From NCBI RefSeq assembly GCF_011742165.1, contig NZ_JAAQTO010000040.1:1-64000 (forward strand): DNA of 64,000 nucleotides, written 5' to 3'. Below are positions 1 to 9,801 of the stretch, piece by piece; position 1 is the first letter of the stretch, and each line of letters begins with the position of its first letter. The notes beneath the pieces were generated by a model, which did not search any database, was not told the DNA's origin, and was given only the letters and a program-made list of their open reading frames with translations. A program made the position numbers and the translations under genes. Source of the DNA: Billgrantia bachuensis (lineage in GTDB: Bacteria > Pseudomonadota > Gammaproteobacteria > Pseudomonadales > Halomonadaceae).

Positions 1-41
1 AGGGCAGCACCGCTGGCGGCAACGCCGAAGCCGGCACGCCG

Positions 42-965
42 ATGATCCAGGTCGAAAAGCTCTCAAAGACCTACGGCGACGGCTTCCAGGCGCTCAAGGA
101 GGTCGACCTGACGATCCGCCGCGGCGAAATATTTGCCCTGCTGGGCCCCAACGGGGCCGGCAAGACCACGTTGATCAGCGTGATCTGCGGGCTGGTCAAT
201 GCCAGCGGCGGTAGCGTCAAGGTGGGCGGCTTCGACAACGTGTCGCACTATCGCGAGGCCCGGGAGCGTATCGGCCTGGTTCCCCAGGAGCTGACTAATG
301 AAGCGTTCACTACGGTGTGGGATACGGTCAGCTTCAGCCGTGGCCTGTTCGGCAAGCCCAAGGATCCGGCACACATCGAGAACGTCTTGCGCGCCCTGCC
401 CCTGTGGGACAAGCGCGACAACCGCCTGCTGGAACTCTCGGGCGGCATGAAGCGGCGGGTGCTGATTGCCAAGGCGCTGTCGCACAAGCCGCAGGTCTTG
501 TTCCTCGACGAACCCACCGCAGGCGTCGACGTTGAGCTCAGACGCGAAATGTGGGAGGTGGTACGCGGCCTGCGAGATCAAGGCGTGACCATCATCCTTA
601 CCACCCACTACATCGAGGAAGCCGAGGAGATGGCCGACCGCATCGGCGTGATCCGCCGCGGCGAACTGGTACTGGTGGAGGAGAAGACCGCGCTGATGCA
701 GCAATTGGGGCGCAAGGAGCTGACACTGCATCTCGCGTCCCCGCTGGAAACCGTACCCGCCGCCCTGGCCGGCCACGACCTGACGCTGGCCGAAGAGGGC
801 CATGCGCTGGTCTACACCTATGATGTCACCCGCCTGGACGAAGGCACCGGCATCGCGGGACTGCTGGCCGACCTCGAAGCCACCGGCATCCGCGTCAAGG
901 ACTTGCATACCCGGCAGAGCTCGCTGGAAGAAATCTTCGTCAATCTGGTCAGGGAGAGCGCATGA
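42..965 (+). CDS. ABC transporter ATP-binding protein, YadG-like
   Basis: This is the cytoplasmic ATPase of an ABC-2 type exporter; the substrate cannot be told from sequence. It has Walker [10 protein letters not shown] (about residues 35-43), signature LSGGMKRR (about 131-138), Walker B VLFLDEP, and a long C-terminal extension ending in [10 protein letters not shown], typical of the YadG/DrrA group. Its 307 residues match E. coli YadG (about 308). The permease gene overlaps its stop by 4 bases (ATGA), so the two are translationally coupled. No Shine-Dalgarno sequence precedes the ATG. The first 41 bases are open both in this frame and in a frame ending at the TGA at 43-45, so either an upstream gene overlaps here or this protein starts earlier, outside the window. 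Confidence 0.93.
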   Translation: MIQVEKLSKTYGDGFQALKEVDLTIRRGEIFALLGPNGAGKTTLISVICGLVNASGGSVKVGGFDNVSHYREARERIGLVPQELTNEAFTTVWDTVSFSRGLFGKPKDPAHIENVLRALPLWDKRDNRLLELSGGMKRRVLIAKALSHKPQVLFLDEPTAGVDVELRREMWEVVRGLRDQGVTIILTTHYIEEAEEMADRIGVIRRGELVLVEEKTALMQQLGRKELTLHLASPLETVPAALAGHDLTLAEEGHALVYTYDVTRLDEGTGIAGLLADLEATGIRVKDLHTRQSSLEEIFVNLVRESA

Positions 966-1723
966 ACCTGCAGTCGGTCAAGACCATCTATCAGGCCGAG
1001 ATGGCCCGCAGCCTGCGTACCGTATTGCAGAGCATCGTCTCGCCGGTAGTCTCGACCTCGCTCTACTTCGTGGTGTTCGGCGCCGCCATCGGTTCGCGCA
1101 TCAGCGAAGTCGACGGGGTGAGCTACGGCGCCTTCATCGTGCCGGGCCTGATTATGCTGATGTTGCTGACACAGAGCGTCTCGACATCCTCGTTCGGCAT
1201 CTTCTTTCCACGCTTCTCGGGAACCATCTACGAGATACTCTCGGCGCCGATCTCCTATTTCGAGGTCGTACTCGGCTTCGTCGGCGCGGCGGCCACCAAG
1301 TCGATGATACTGGGCCTGATCGTGCTGGGCACGGCACGTCTGTTCGTGCCTTTCTCGATCCAGCACCCGCTTGTGATGCTGCTGTTCCTGACACTGACCG
1401 CGCTGACCTTCAGCCTGCTCGGCTTCATCATCGGCATCTGGGCCGACGGCTTCGAGAAGCTCCAACTGGTACCGCTGCTGATCGTTACGCCACTGACCTT
1501 TCTCGGCGGCACCTTCTACTCCATCGACATGCTGCCACCCTTCTGGCAGGCCGTGACCCTGCTCAATCCAGTTGTCTACCTGGTCAGCGGCTTCCGCTGG
1601 AGCTTCTACGGCACCGGTGACGTCAGCATCTGGGCCAGCCTCGCCATCATCACGCTGTTCCTCGGTATCGCGCTGGCGGTCATCAACTGGATCTTCCGCA
1701 CCGGCTACCGTCTCAAGCCCTGA
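962..1723 (+). CDS. ABC-2 type transporter permease, YadH-like
   Basis: Membrane partner of the preceding ATPase. The 253-residue protein has about six hydrophobic segments and the ABC-2 membrane family features: an N-terminal amphipathic start, a central stretch near [12 protein letters not shown], and the conserved [16 protein letters not shown] stretch before the last two helices. The length agrees with E. coli YadH (about 256). It begins inside the stop region of the ATPase gene (ATGA overlap), so the pair should be made in fixed ratio. Substrate unknown. The 200 bases that follow hold no gene. Confidence 0.92.
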   Translation: MNLQSVKTIYQAEMARSLRTVLQSIVSPVVSTSLYFVVFGAAIGSRISEVDGVSYGAFIVPGLIMLMLLTQSVSTSSFGIFFPRFSGTIYEILSAPISYFEVVLGFVGAAATKSMILGLIVLGTARLFVPFSIQHPLVMLLFLTLTALTFSLLGFIIGIWADGFEKLQLVPLLIVTPLTFLGGTFYSIDMLPPFWQAVTLLNPVVYLVSGFRWSFYGTGDVSIWASLAIITLFLGIALAVINWIFRTGYRLKP

Positions 1724-1880
1724 GCATGGCCAAAGCGTTTGGCGTTTGAGCATAGTTATACCTGGCGCTCATGGTGGTTCTTGACCATCATTCAAAGGCA
1801 TTACCTCCCGTTACAGTGACGTGAGGAAAGAGTAAGTACATAACCAGTCAGTTCAGGAAAAAACCAAAACAGAGCCGTTG

Positions 1881-1907
1881 GATGATGCCGGACGACATGG
1901 CGTCATC
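1881..1907 (+). promoter_or_regulatory. hairpin in the leader of the diguanylate cyclase gene
   Basis: GATGATGCC and GGCGTCATC form a 9-bp stem (one G-T pair) around a 9-base loop, ending about 17 bases before the start codon and just upstream of the AAGGGA ribosome binding site. It could influence translation. It does not match the c-di-GMP riboswitch consensus that I know. Confidence 0.3.
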
Positions 1908-1924
1908 TCTCAAGGGAATCACCG

Positions 1925-3151
1925 ATGACTGCTGGCAAGAACGAGGCTGGGGTGGGGGCTTCGCTCAATTGGCGTGACGAGTTCCACGACTCGGCGCTGG
2001 AAACCCTTTTTCGCCGTACCATGCAGATCCAGGACTCGGAGCAGCTGCGCCGAGCGCTGTGGATCGTCGCCGGCATCTTCCTGCTCTTGATCGTGGCGGA
2101 TTATCTGCTGCTCGGGGCCGGAGCCGAGTTTCTGGCCTTGGCTGCCATACGTTTCGGCGTCGCACTCTGCTGCCTGGCACTGGCGCGCTTCATTGGCCAT
2201 CACCCAGCCCACGCGCATTGGCCACTACCGCTCAACCTGGTTTACCTTGCCGCCAGTACCGGCCTGCTCCTGACGATTCTTCTCTACCCGGGCAGTATCG
2301 GCCTGCACGTTTCCAGTATCGTGATGGCCAGCCTGGCTATTTATCTGCTGGTTCCCAACCGCTTGACATGGATATTGACCTGGAGCGGCTACCTGGCGTT
2401 CGGGTTCGTTCTGGTAGCCGCACTATGGAAGCCCCTCTCCCCCGGGATGCTGGCAAGCAGCATTCTGATGCTCGGCTTCGCCAACCTGATGGGCTGGTTG
2501 ACCTACAGCCGCCTGAACCGGCTGCAGCGCAGGCAGTTCGCGCTGCTGGTGGATGAGCGCGAAGCCAACCGCAAGCTGCAGCAGGAGATCGAAGAGCGTC
2601 AACTGCTGGAGGCCCAGTTGCGTCACATGGCCAGCACCGATCCCTTGACCGGCATTGCCAACCGGCGCCACTTCTTCGAGCAAGCGGAGCGCGAATTCCA
2701 CCGGGCCCAGCGGGAAGGCACCCCTCTGACCATCTGCATGGTCGATATCGATCTGTTCAAGACCCTCAATGACCACCACGGGCATGCCGTGGGCGACCTG
2801 GTGCTGACCACCGTCGCCTCCTGCTGTGCCTCGGTGCTGCGTGAAACGGACCTCATCGGCCGCTATGGCGGCGAGGAGTTCGTCATCGCCCTGCCCCAGG
2901 CCGACCTCGAGACCGCTACCTTCATCGCCGAACGCCTGCGTCACAAGGTAACTTCCCTGCGCCTGCCGATGCTCGACGAGAGCCAGCGACTCTCGGTCAC
3001 GGTAGGCATCAGCCAGGTTGAGCCCGACGAGGCGAAACTCGAATCGGCGCTGCAACGCGCCGACGATGCGCTCTATGCCGGCAAGTCCCAAGGCCGCAAT
3101 TGCGTGATCGTAGCCGACGAGGCCGACCCTTCCCTTGCTGCCCGAGCCTGA
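1925..3151 (+). CDS. membrane-anchored diguanylate cyclase (GGDEF)
   Basis: Makes cyclic di-GMP from two GTP, the signal controlling attachment and motility. Residues about 35-195 contain six hydrophobic segments (a MASE-type membrane sensor), followed by a short coiled coil rich in E, R and Q, then the GGDEF domain (about 240-395). The active-site loop is GGEEF, so catalysis is expected. RETD lies five residues before it and fits the RxxD inhibitory I-site, suggesting product feedback. No EAL domain is present. The ATG follows AAGGGAATCACCG. It is a single-gene unit between the exporter pair and yejK. The signal sensed by the membrane domain is unknown. Confidence 0.93.
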   Translation: MTAGKNEAGVGASLNWRDEFHDSALETLFRRTMQIQDSEQLRRALWIVAGIFLLLIVADYLLLGAGAEFLALAAIRFGVALCCLALARFIGHHPAHAHWPLPLNLVYLAASTGLLLTILLYPGSIGLHVSSIVMASLAIYLLVPNRLTWILTWSGYLAFGFVLVAALWKPLSPGMLASSILMLGFANLMGWLTYSRLNRLQRRQFALLVDEREANRKLQQEIEERQLLEAQLRHMASTDPLTGIANRRHFFEQAEREFHRAQREGTPLTICMVDIDLFKTLNDHHGHAVGDLVLTTVASCCASVLRETDLIGRYGGEEFVIALPQADLETATFIAERLRHKVTSLRLPMLDESQRLSVTVGISQVEPDEAKLESALQRADDALYAGKSQGRNCVIVADEADPSLAARA

Positions 3152-3271
3152 GGCTGCCGGCCGATGGCTTGAACTCGCCCTTGGGCCCGGTATCATTCGC
3201 CTTTCGCTTGCCTGGCACTCTCCATCCGTGCCGCTGAGCCCTTGATCATCCTCGTCACAGGATAACCGGCC

Positions 3272-4288
3272 ATGCCGATACAGCACTGCATCGTCCACGA
3301 CATCGACAAGGCCGGAAGCGATCAGTCGGCCAGCCTGCGGCCGGCTGCCACGGAGCTGGCGACTTCACCGCTCAACGAGGACCTGCTCTCGCGCTTCCAC
3401 GATGCCTACCATGCCAAGACCAAGGCGTGGGGACACTTTCTCGACGGCGGCGAACTCGAAGCCGGCTCGACCCCTGCCTTCACCCAGGCACTGGGGGCTT
3501 ACCTGGATGGCGGTAGCGATTTCGTCGCCTTTACCCGCGACGTCGCCGAACGACTCCTGCCCCTGGTCGATGCGCACCTATCGGTGTCGGGCCACTTGTT
3601 GTGCGTGGACTATCAGCATGGTGAGACCCACTACCTGAGCCTGGCGCTGCTGCACCAGCGGGAGGGTTTCGGCGTGACCGAGTCGCTGCAGATCGTGCCC
3701 GCCGCCCAGCTCAATCTGGCACGCATGAGCCTGGGCCTGCGCATCAATCTCACCCAGTGGCGCGACGGCACCGCCTCACGGCACTACCTGTCCTGGATCC
3801 ACGACCGAGGCGGCAAGAAGCTCTCCGAAGATTTGGCGACCCTGCTGGGCGCCACCGAGGGTATCGACGCCACCGGCGAGACGCGCACTCTGCTCAAGGC
3901 CTTCAGCGATTACGTGGAGAAGGAGGACATGGCCGAGGAACAGAGCCGGGAAAAAACCGAAGCGCTGATCGACTATGCCAACGAACAGGCCAGCCGCGGC
4001 GAGCCGATCACGCTGGAGGAACTCTCCGAAATGCTCGACGAGCAGCAGCCCAAGGCCTTCTACGACCACATTCGCAACGCCGACTACGGTCTTTCACCTG
4101 AAATCCCCCCCGACAAGCGCACCTTGAGGCAGTTTCGTCGTTTCACCGGCCGTGCCGGCGGCATGTCGATCAGCTTCGACTCCCACCTGCTCGGCTCCAG
4201 CATCGAATACGACGAGAGCCAGGACCGGCTGATCATCAAGCAAGTCCCCAAGCAGTTGAAGGAGCAGTTGAAGCAGCGCAAGGAGTAG
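3272..4288 (+). CDS. yejK: nucleoid-associated protein YejK (NdpA family)
   Basis: A DNA-binding protein of the bacterial nucleoid; E. coli YejK is known to bind chromosomal DNA and to modulate topoisomerase IV. The 338 residues agree with the family length (about 335). Family features visible include the N-terminal IxxCIVHDIDKA region, the central RGGKKLSEDLATLLG segment and the C-terminal FRRFTGRAGGMSISFDSHLLG. The upstream AGGATAACCGGCC supports this ATG. It is transcribed alone and its end faces the end of the GATase1 gene 9 bases away. Confidence 0.93.
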   Translation: MPIQHCIVHDIDKAGSDQSASLRPAATELATSPLNEDLLSRFHDAYHAKTKAWGHFLDGGELEAGSTPAFTQALGAYLDGGSDFVAFTRDVAERLLPLVDAHLSVSGHLLCVDYQHGETHYLSLALLHQREGFGVTESLQIVPAAQLNLARMSLGLRINLTQWRDGTASRHYLSWIHDRGGKKLSEDLATLLGATEGIDATGETRTLLKAFSDYVEKEDMAEEQSREKTEALIDYANEQASRGEPITLEELSEMLDEQQPKAFYDHIRNADYGLSPEIPPDKRTLRQFRRFTGRAGGMSISFDSHLLGSSIEYDESQDRLIIKQVPKQLKEQLKQRKE

Positions 4289-4297
4289 CGCTCCGCG

Positions 4298-5023
4298 TCA
4301 TTCGATGCCGTAAGCAGCTTCCGCATTGGCCAGCCATTCGCGCAGTACCTGCTGGCCTCGCTGCTTGAGGCCTTCGCCATGTCGCTGGGCCCGTTCGCGC
4401 AGCTCGACCGGATCGATTTCCGCCGCGGCCAACTCGGCGGCGTGGCCGATCAGCCAGGGCTCGATACTCGCCGGGTCCACCTCGAGATGAAACTGCAGGC
4501 CAAGTACCTGCTCGCCCACGGCAAAAGCCTGGTGGGCACAGGGATGACTGTACGCCAGGCGAGTGGCGCCGGGAGGCGTCTCGAACATGTCGCCATGCCA
4601 GTGCAGCACCACGTCGGGGTTGCCGATATGCCGCAGCGGCCCCTCCTGCCCTTCGCGAGTCAGGTAGACGTCGGCAAAGCCGATCTCCTTCTCGGGCATG
4701 GGAAACACCCTCCCGCCCATCGCCCGGGCGATAAGCTGGGCGCCGAGGCAGATGCCGAGTAGCGGGCGCCCCGAATCGAGACGATGTCGAATGGCATCCA
4801 GTTCGGCGCCGAGGAAGGGATAGAGCGCATCGTCGTTGGCACCGATGGGCGCGCCCAGCACCACCATCAGCTCGGGGCTGGCGACATCCAACGCCTCGAG
4901 GGCATCGGGGCCCAGCTGGCCCGGGTCGAGATAGCGGATCCGATAGCCGAACTCCTCGAGAATCGGCTCGAAGATACCCAGATCCTCGAAGGTAACGTGA
5001 CGAATGGCAACGACACTCTTCAT
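4298..5023 (-). CDS. class I glutamine amidotransferase-like protein
   Basis: A stand-alone GATase1-domain protein of about 241 residues, like GMP synthase-related amidotransferases and YfeJ. The nucleophile elbow is LLGICLGAQLIA (Cys), and the later FHLEVDP segment supplies the His and Glu of the triad, so it should hydrolyse glutamine or a gamma-glutamyl bond. The physiological acceptor is not known. An upstream in-frame ATG exists at 5062, but AAGGAG lies 10 bases before the ATG at 5023, and the protein then begins MKSVVAIRH, the usual start of this family. It stands alone, converging on yejK. Confidence 0.88.
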   Translation of the reverse strand: MKSVVAIRHVTFEDLGIFEPILEEFGYRIRYLDPGQLGPDALEALDVASPELMVVLGAPIGANDDALYPFLGAELDAIRHRLDSGRPLLGICLGAQLIARAMGGRVFPMPEKEIGFADVYLTREGQEGPLRHIGNPDVVLHWHGDMFETPPGATRLAYSHPCAHQAFAVGEQVLGLQFHLEVDPASIEPWLIGHAAELAAAEIDPVELRERAQRHGEGLKQRGQQVLREWLANAEAAYGIE

Positions 5024-5214
5024 GCGCAAGAAGCTCCTTTTCCCTTGCTGACGGTACGGCACACGACCTGATCAAAGCCAGTGCATGTCTCCCTTCTTGT
5101 ACTGAGAATGGCACAAGGCGACAAGTCGCGTTTGCCGTGACGGCGCAAACCCGACTAGCTTGAGTGTGCAGCAGCACGATGCGCTTCAAGCCGCCAAAGG
5201 AGGGAACCCTGGCC

Positions 5215-7689
5215 ATGCAGGACAAGGAAGTGGCAACCCAAGGGAAACCGCTGGTCATCATCACAGGGGCTTCGGGGGGCGTGGGAACGGCCCTGACCCA
5301 TAGCCTCAAGCAGAACTATCGCATCATCGCCCTGGACAGGAGCAAGGCCGAAGAGGCCGACGACAGCTACGAGTTCGACCTGACCGATGTCGATTCCATC
5401 AAGGAGGCGATGGGCAAGATCGCCGAGCGCCACGGCACGGACATCGCCGCAGTCGTGCACCTCGCCGCCTACTTCGACTTTACCGGCGAGGAGTCTCCGC
5501 TCTACGAGAAAGTCAATGAACAGGGCACCCGGAACCTGCTCGAGGCACTCGAGGGCATGAACGTCGAGCGTTTCATCTATTCCAGCACCATGCTGGTCCA
5601 TGAGCCTCAGGTGCCGGGGCACAGAGTCACGGAAGACACGCCTATCGGGCCCACCTGGCCCTACCCGCAATCGAAGGCCAGGACCGAGGCGGTGATTCGC
5701 GAACATGCCAGTATGCCCTACACGCTGCTGAGGCTGGCCGGCATGTACGACGAGAAGACCAGCGTGCCCACCCTGTCACACCAAATTGCACGTATCTACG
5801 AGCACACCTTCAAGAGCCACTTCTACTCCGGCAACACCAATGCCGGCCAGGCCTGTGTGCACAAGGAAGACATGATCGACGCCTTCCGCCGAACCATCGA
5901 CCGCCGCCGCGAGCTGCCCGAGCACAACGAGATCCTCATCGGTGAGGAGCACGCCGTCAGCTACGAGGCGCTGCAGAACCGCCTTGGCGAGCTGATACAT
6001 GGCAAGAAGAAGTGGAAAACCGTGGTCATGCCCAAGCCGCTGGCCAAGACCGGTGCGCTGCTCGAGGAAAAGAGCGAGCCGCTGGTGCCGGATGATTTCG
6101 ACAAGGGCGAGAAACCCTTCATCCGGCCTTTCATGATCGACATGGCCGACGACCATTACGAACTCGACATCCGCCGCGCCCGCAAGCAGCTCGGCTGGGA
6201 GCCGCGGCATGAGGTCTTCGATACCCTCGAAGCCATGGTCGATAACTTGCTCGCCGACCCTCACGGCTGGTACGAAGCGAATGGCATCACCCCGCCCGAC
6301 TGGATCGAAGAGGCCGAGGAGAAGGGCCAGAATCCGGAAAGAGTGCTCGAAGATTACCAGGCCCATGCCCAGCGCGAGCACTTTCGCTTCTTGTGGGCGC
6401 ACTTCTTCAACGTCGGCCTGGGGGCTTGGCTGGTCGCCTCCCCTGCCACGCTGGGCTACGGCGGCGGCATGGCCTACAGCGACATGGCCTCGGGGTTGCT
6501 GCTGGCGCTGTTCGGCGCCCTCTCGCTGTCATTGAAACTCAGCTGGGCACGCTGGGCCTGCGCGGCTATCGGCCTGTGGGTGCTGTTCGCCCCGCTGGTG
6601 TTCTGGAGCGAGAGTGCCGCGGCCTACCTCAACGGCACCCTTGTCGGCACCCTGGCTATCGGCTTCTCGGCTCTGGTGCGACCGGCACCCGGGATCTCCC
6701 CGGCGGCGGCGATGACCGGCCCCACCATGCCACCCGGCTGGAACAACAATCCCTCGAGCTGGTTCCAGCGCATGCCGATCATCGCCCTGGCCTTCATCGG
6801 CTTCTTCGTCTCGCGCTACCTTGCCGCCTACCAGCTCGGTCACATCGACGCGGTGTGGGATCCGTTCTTCGACGGCACCCGAGGCGGACTCAACGGCACC
6901 GAGGACATCATTACCTCGGCGGCCTCCGAGGCTTGGCCGGTGCCCGACGCCGGCCTGGGCGGCATCGTCTACATGCTGGAGATCCTGCTCGGCTTCATCG
7001 GTGCGGCCAACCGCTGGCGTACCATGCCCTGGATCGTGGCCTCCTTCGGCGTATTGATCGTGCCGCTCGGCGTGGTCTCGGTGACCTTCATCATCATCCA
7101 GCCGATCCTGATCGGCACCTGGTGCACCCTGTGCCTGATTCAGGCCGGCGCGATGCTGCTGCAGATCGCCTACGCCTTCAACGAATTCGTCGCCACTGGC
7201 GAATTCCTCAAGCGTCGCCGCCAGGTGGGTGCCCCGGTGCTCAAGATCTTCTTCACCGGCGACACCGACGAAGGCCCCAACGAAACAGCCGACGAGGACT
7301 TCCAGCGCAAGCCGAGCGCGATCGTCGGCGATGCCCTCGGCACCGGCGTGAACCTGCCCTGGAACCTGGCACTGTGCATCCTGATCGGTGCCTGGCTGAT
7401 GTTCACTCGCATTACTTTCGGCGCCGAAGGCGCACTGGCCAACTGGGACCACTTGGTCGGCGCGTTGATCATCACCGTGGGCGTGGTCGGCATGGCCGAA
7501 TCGGCACGCCCAGTGCGCTGGCTGTTGATCCCGCTGGCTGCCATGTTGTTCTTCACTCCTTTCCTGCATGGAGCCGGCATGCTGGCCACCGTCAATAGCC
7601 TGGCCTGCGGGGCTGCGGTGATCGCGTTGAGCCTGCGCCGTGGGCCGATCCGTGGTGAGTACGGTAGTTGGAGCCGACTGCTGGGCTGA
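5215..7689 (+). CDS. NAD-dependent epimerase fused to SPW / VKOR-like / SPW membrane domains
   Basis: An 824-residue fusion. Residues 1 to about 360 form an extended SDR/epimerase: TGASGGVG dinucleotide loop near residue 20 and the YxxxK catalytic pair at Tyr150 and Lys154. After a charged linker come two helices with an SPW-type motif (GAWLVASPATLGYG), then a vitamin K epoxide reductase-like bundle with WCTLC (Cys637, Cys640) inside a helix, and finally a second SPW-like pair. The loop cysteine pair used by most VKOR enzymes to pass electrons is not seen, so redox activity is uncertain. AGGAGG lies before the ATG at 5215, making the upstream ATG at 5164 unlikely. It is a single gene with an exporter gene downstream. 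Sugar or quinone substrate unknown. Confidence 0.82.
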   Translation: MQDKEVATQGKPLVIITGASGGVGTALTHSLKQNYRIIALDRSKAEEADDSYEFDLTDVDSIKEAMGKIAERHGTDIAAVVHLAAYFDFTGEESPLYEKVNEQGTRNLLEALEGMNVERFIYSSTMLVHEPQVPGHRVTEDTPIGPTWPYPQSKARTEAVIREHASMPYTLLRLAGMYDEKTSVPTLSHQIARIYEHTFKSHFYSGNTNAGQACVHKEDMIDAFRRTIDRRRELPEHNEILIGEEHAVSYEALQNRLGELIHGKKKWKTVVMPKPLAKTGALLEEKSEPLVPDDFDKGEKPFIRPFMIDMADDHYELDIRRARKQLGWEPRHEVFDTLEAMVDNLLADPHGWYEANGITPPDWIEEAEEKGQNPERVLEDYQAHAQREHFRFLWAHFFNVGLGAWLVASPATLGYGGGMAYSDMASGLLLALFGALSLSLKLSWARWACAAIGLWVLFAPLVFWSESAAAYLNGTLVGTLAIGFSALVRPAPGISPAAAMTGPTMPPGWNNNPSSWFQRMPIIALAFIGFFVSRYLAAYQLGHIDAVWDPFFDGTRGGLNGTEDIITSAASEAWPVPDAGLGGIVYMLEILLGFIGAANRWRTMPWIVASFGVLIVPLGVVSVTFIIIQPILIGTWCTLCLIQAGAMLLQIAYAFNEFVATGEFLKRRRQVGAPVLKIFFTGDTDEGPNETADEDFQRKPSAIVGDALGTGVNLPWNLALCILIGAWLMFTRITFGAEGALANWDHLVGALIITVGVVGMAESARPVRWLLIPLAAMLFFTPFLHGAGMLATVNSLACGAAVIALSLRRGPIRGEYGSWSRLLG

Positions 7690-7773
7690 GCGAACCGGGA
7701 CAAGGTGCCCCGAGGCGCCTTGTCTCCATGTACTCTCCATGCACACATGCGGCAGCGCTGGTATCGTGTCGGC

Positions 7774-9576
7774 ATGCCTGCCACGAGCGACCGCCCCGCC
7801 ATGACTTCACGCCCCGATCCAAGGGTTCTGCTGCGCCTACTGGCGCTGTTGTCACCCTATCGTACACGGCTGGCCATGGCCGCCCTGGCGCTGTTGGTGG
7901 CCTCCGCCAGCGTGCTGCTGTTGGGACAAGGGCTGCGCCTGGTGATCGACCAGGGCTTCCTGGCCGAGGACGCCAATCGGCTCAATCAGACCCTTGTCGG
8001 CATGTTCGCCGTGGTCAGCCTGCTGGCCGGGGCTTCGGCGCTGCGCTACTACCTGGTGAGCTGGATCGGCGAGCGGCTGGCTGCCGACCTGCGCCGGCAG
8101 GTCTTCGATCACCTGCTCGAGCTCGAACCGGCCTTCTTCGAGAGTGCCGCCCACCGCGACCACGGCGCCGCCGAGATCACCTCGCGCCTGACTGCCGATA
8201 CCAGCGTCCTGCAGACCCTGTTCGGTTCGTCGATCTCGCTGGCGCTGCGCAACCTTGTGATGCTGCTGGGGGCCGTGGCGTTGATGCTGGTGACACAGCC
8301 CTGGCTCTCGGCGCTGGTGCTGATCGGCATTCCCGCCACGGTACTGCCGATCCTGTGGTTCGGCCGCCGCGTGCGCCGCCTCTCCCGCTACAGCCAGGAT
8401 CGAGTGGCCGAGCTGGGCCGCTACGCCAACGAAGCGCTGGACGGCATCCGTACGGTGCAGGCCTTCACCCACGAAACGATCGACCGTCACGATTATGGCG
8501 AGCGCGTCGAGCAGGCCTTCGATACCGCCGTGGTGCGCACCCGGCAGCGCGCCTGGCTTACCGGTGCGGCCATGCTGGCGGTATTCGCCGCGGTAGGGTT
8601 GATGCTGTGGCAAGGCGGCCAGGCGGTGCTCGCCGGCGAGATGAGCGCGGGCGAACTCTCGGCCTTCGTCTTCTATGCAGTGCTCGCAGCGGGGGCGGTG
8701 GCCACCCTGGCCGAAGTCGCCGGCGACGTACAGCGGGCCGCCGGCGCCGCCGAACGTCTGCTCGAACTGCTCGACGCCGAGCCCGGTATTCGCCCGCCGG
8801 CAAGGCCGATGCCCCTGCCCCAGCCGCTACGCGGCGAGATTCGCCTCGAGGGCGTCAGCTTCACCTACCTCGGGCGCGAGACGCCGGCGCTCGATTCACT
8901 CGACCTGTGGATACGTCCCGGCGAGCGCGTCGCCCTGGTGGGCCCCTCCGGCGCCGGCAAGAGCACCCTGCTGGGGCTGCTGCTGCGCTTTCACGACCCC
9001 GACCGGGGCCGCTTGACGCTGGACGGCATCGACCTGCGCGAGCTTGACCCGAAGGCACTGCGTGCCAGCATGGGCCTGGTGGCCCAGGAGCCGGTGCTGT
9101 TCACCGGCACGGTGGCCGAGAACCTGCGCTACGGCAAGCCCGACGCCACTCTCGATGAGCTACGTGGCGCCACCCGCGATGCCAACGCCCTGGGCTTCGT
9201 CCAGGCTCTGCCGCGCGGCTTCGACACTCAGCTCGGCCCCGGCGGCGTACAGCTCTCCGGCGGCCAGCGTCAGCGCCTGGCAATTGCCCGCGCGCTGCTC
9301 AAGAACCCGCGCGTACTGCTGCTCGACGAAGCCACCAGCGCGCTCGACGCCGAGAGCGAGCGCCTGGTGCAGCAGGCGCTCGACCGGCTGATGGCCGGGC
9401 GAACCAGCCTGGTGATCGCTCACCGTCTGGCCACAGTGACCGCCGCCGACCGCCTGCTGGTATTCGACGAGGGACAGCTGGTGGCCGCCGGCCGCCATGC
9501 CGAGCTGCTCGAACAGAGCCCGCTCTACCGCCACCTGGCGGAGCTGCAGTTCGGTCGACATCACCCCGCCCTGTAG
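7774..9576 (+). CDS. half-size ABC exporter (membrane and ATPase domains fused)
   Basis: A type I ABC exporter of about 600 residues that works as a dimer in the inner membrane, in the family of MsbA and multidrug exporters. The N-terminal two thirds hold six membrane segments. The ATPase domain shows Walker A GPSGAGKST, signature LSGGQRQR, Walker B VLLLDEATSALD and H-loop IAHRLATV. The start is uncertain: ATG at 7774, or ATG at 7801, which begins just before the first conserved stretch; neither has a strong Shine-Dalgarno sequence. It is 84 bases downstream of the fusion gene on the same strand, but a shared function cannot be read from the sequence. It could be lipid, peptide or drug export. 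Confidence 0.9.
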   Translation: MPATSDRPAMTSRPDPRVLLRLLALLSPYRTRLAMAALALLVASASVLLLGQGLRLVIDQGFLAEDANRLNQTLVGMFAVVSLLAGASALRYYLVSWIGERLAADLRRQVFDHLLELEPAFFESAAHRDHGAAEITSRLTADTSVLQTLFGSSISLALRNLVMLLGAVALMLVTQPWLSALVLIGIPATVLPILWFGRRVRRLSRYSQDRVAELGRYANEALDGIRTVQAFTHETIDRHDYGERVEQAFDTAVVRTRQRAWLTGAAMLAVFAAVGLMLWQGGQAVLAGEMSAGELSAFVFYAVLAAGAVATLAEVAGDVQRAAGAAERLLELLDAEPGIRPPARPMPLPQPLRGEIRLEGVSFTYLGRETPALDSLDLWIRPGERVALVGPSGAGKSTLLGLLLRFHDPDRGRLTLDGIDLRELDPKALRASMGLVAQEPVLFTGTVAENLRYGKPDATLDELRGATRDANALGFVQALPRGFDTQLGPGGVQLSGGQRQRLAIARALLKNPRVLLLDEATSALDAESERLVQQALDRLMAGRTSLVIAHRLATVTAADRLLVFDEGQLVAAGRHAELLEQSPLYRHLAELQFGRHHPAL

Positions 9577-9626
9577 ATGGTGTTGCGCAGCCCCAGCTCG
9601 TACGGGTGCGGGTCCAGATAGGTCAA
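9561..9626 (-). other. possible 21-codon reading frame or gene remnant
   Basis: On the minus strand a TTG with GAGG seven bases upstream opens a 21-codon frame encoding a protein-like peptide containing DPHPYELGLRNTIYRAG, ending inside the 3' end of the exporter gene. It may be a very small gene or the last piece of a lost one. The rest of the 225-base gap (9577-9801) shows nothing recognisable. Confidence 0.2.
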
Positions 9627-9801
9627 GCACCCTCACGAAGAGGCCCGAGTCGGCATGGCTCGGCAGGCAGGCGCTGATACCGGTATCGCCTTCGACGCTG
9701 TCGTATCAGCCAAGGCCAAGCCTTTATTGCCTGTTCACCGATTCATCGTCGCCTGCCCGCCGCTCACTGGCAAGCGCCTGCCGACCTGCAACGTTTCACC
9801 T

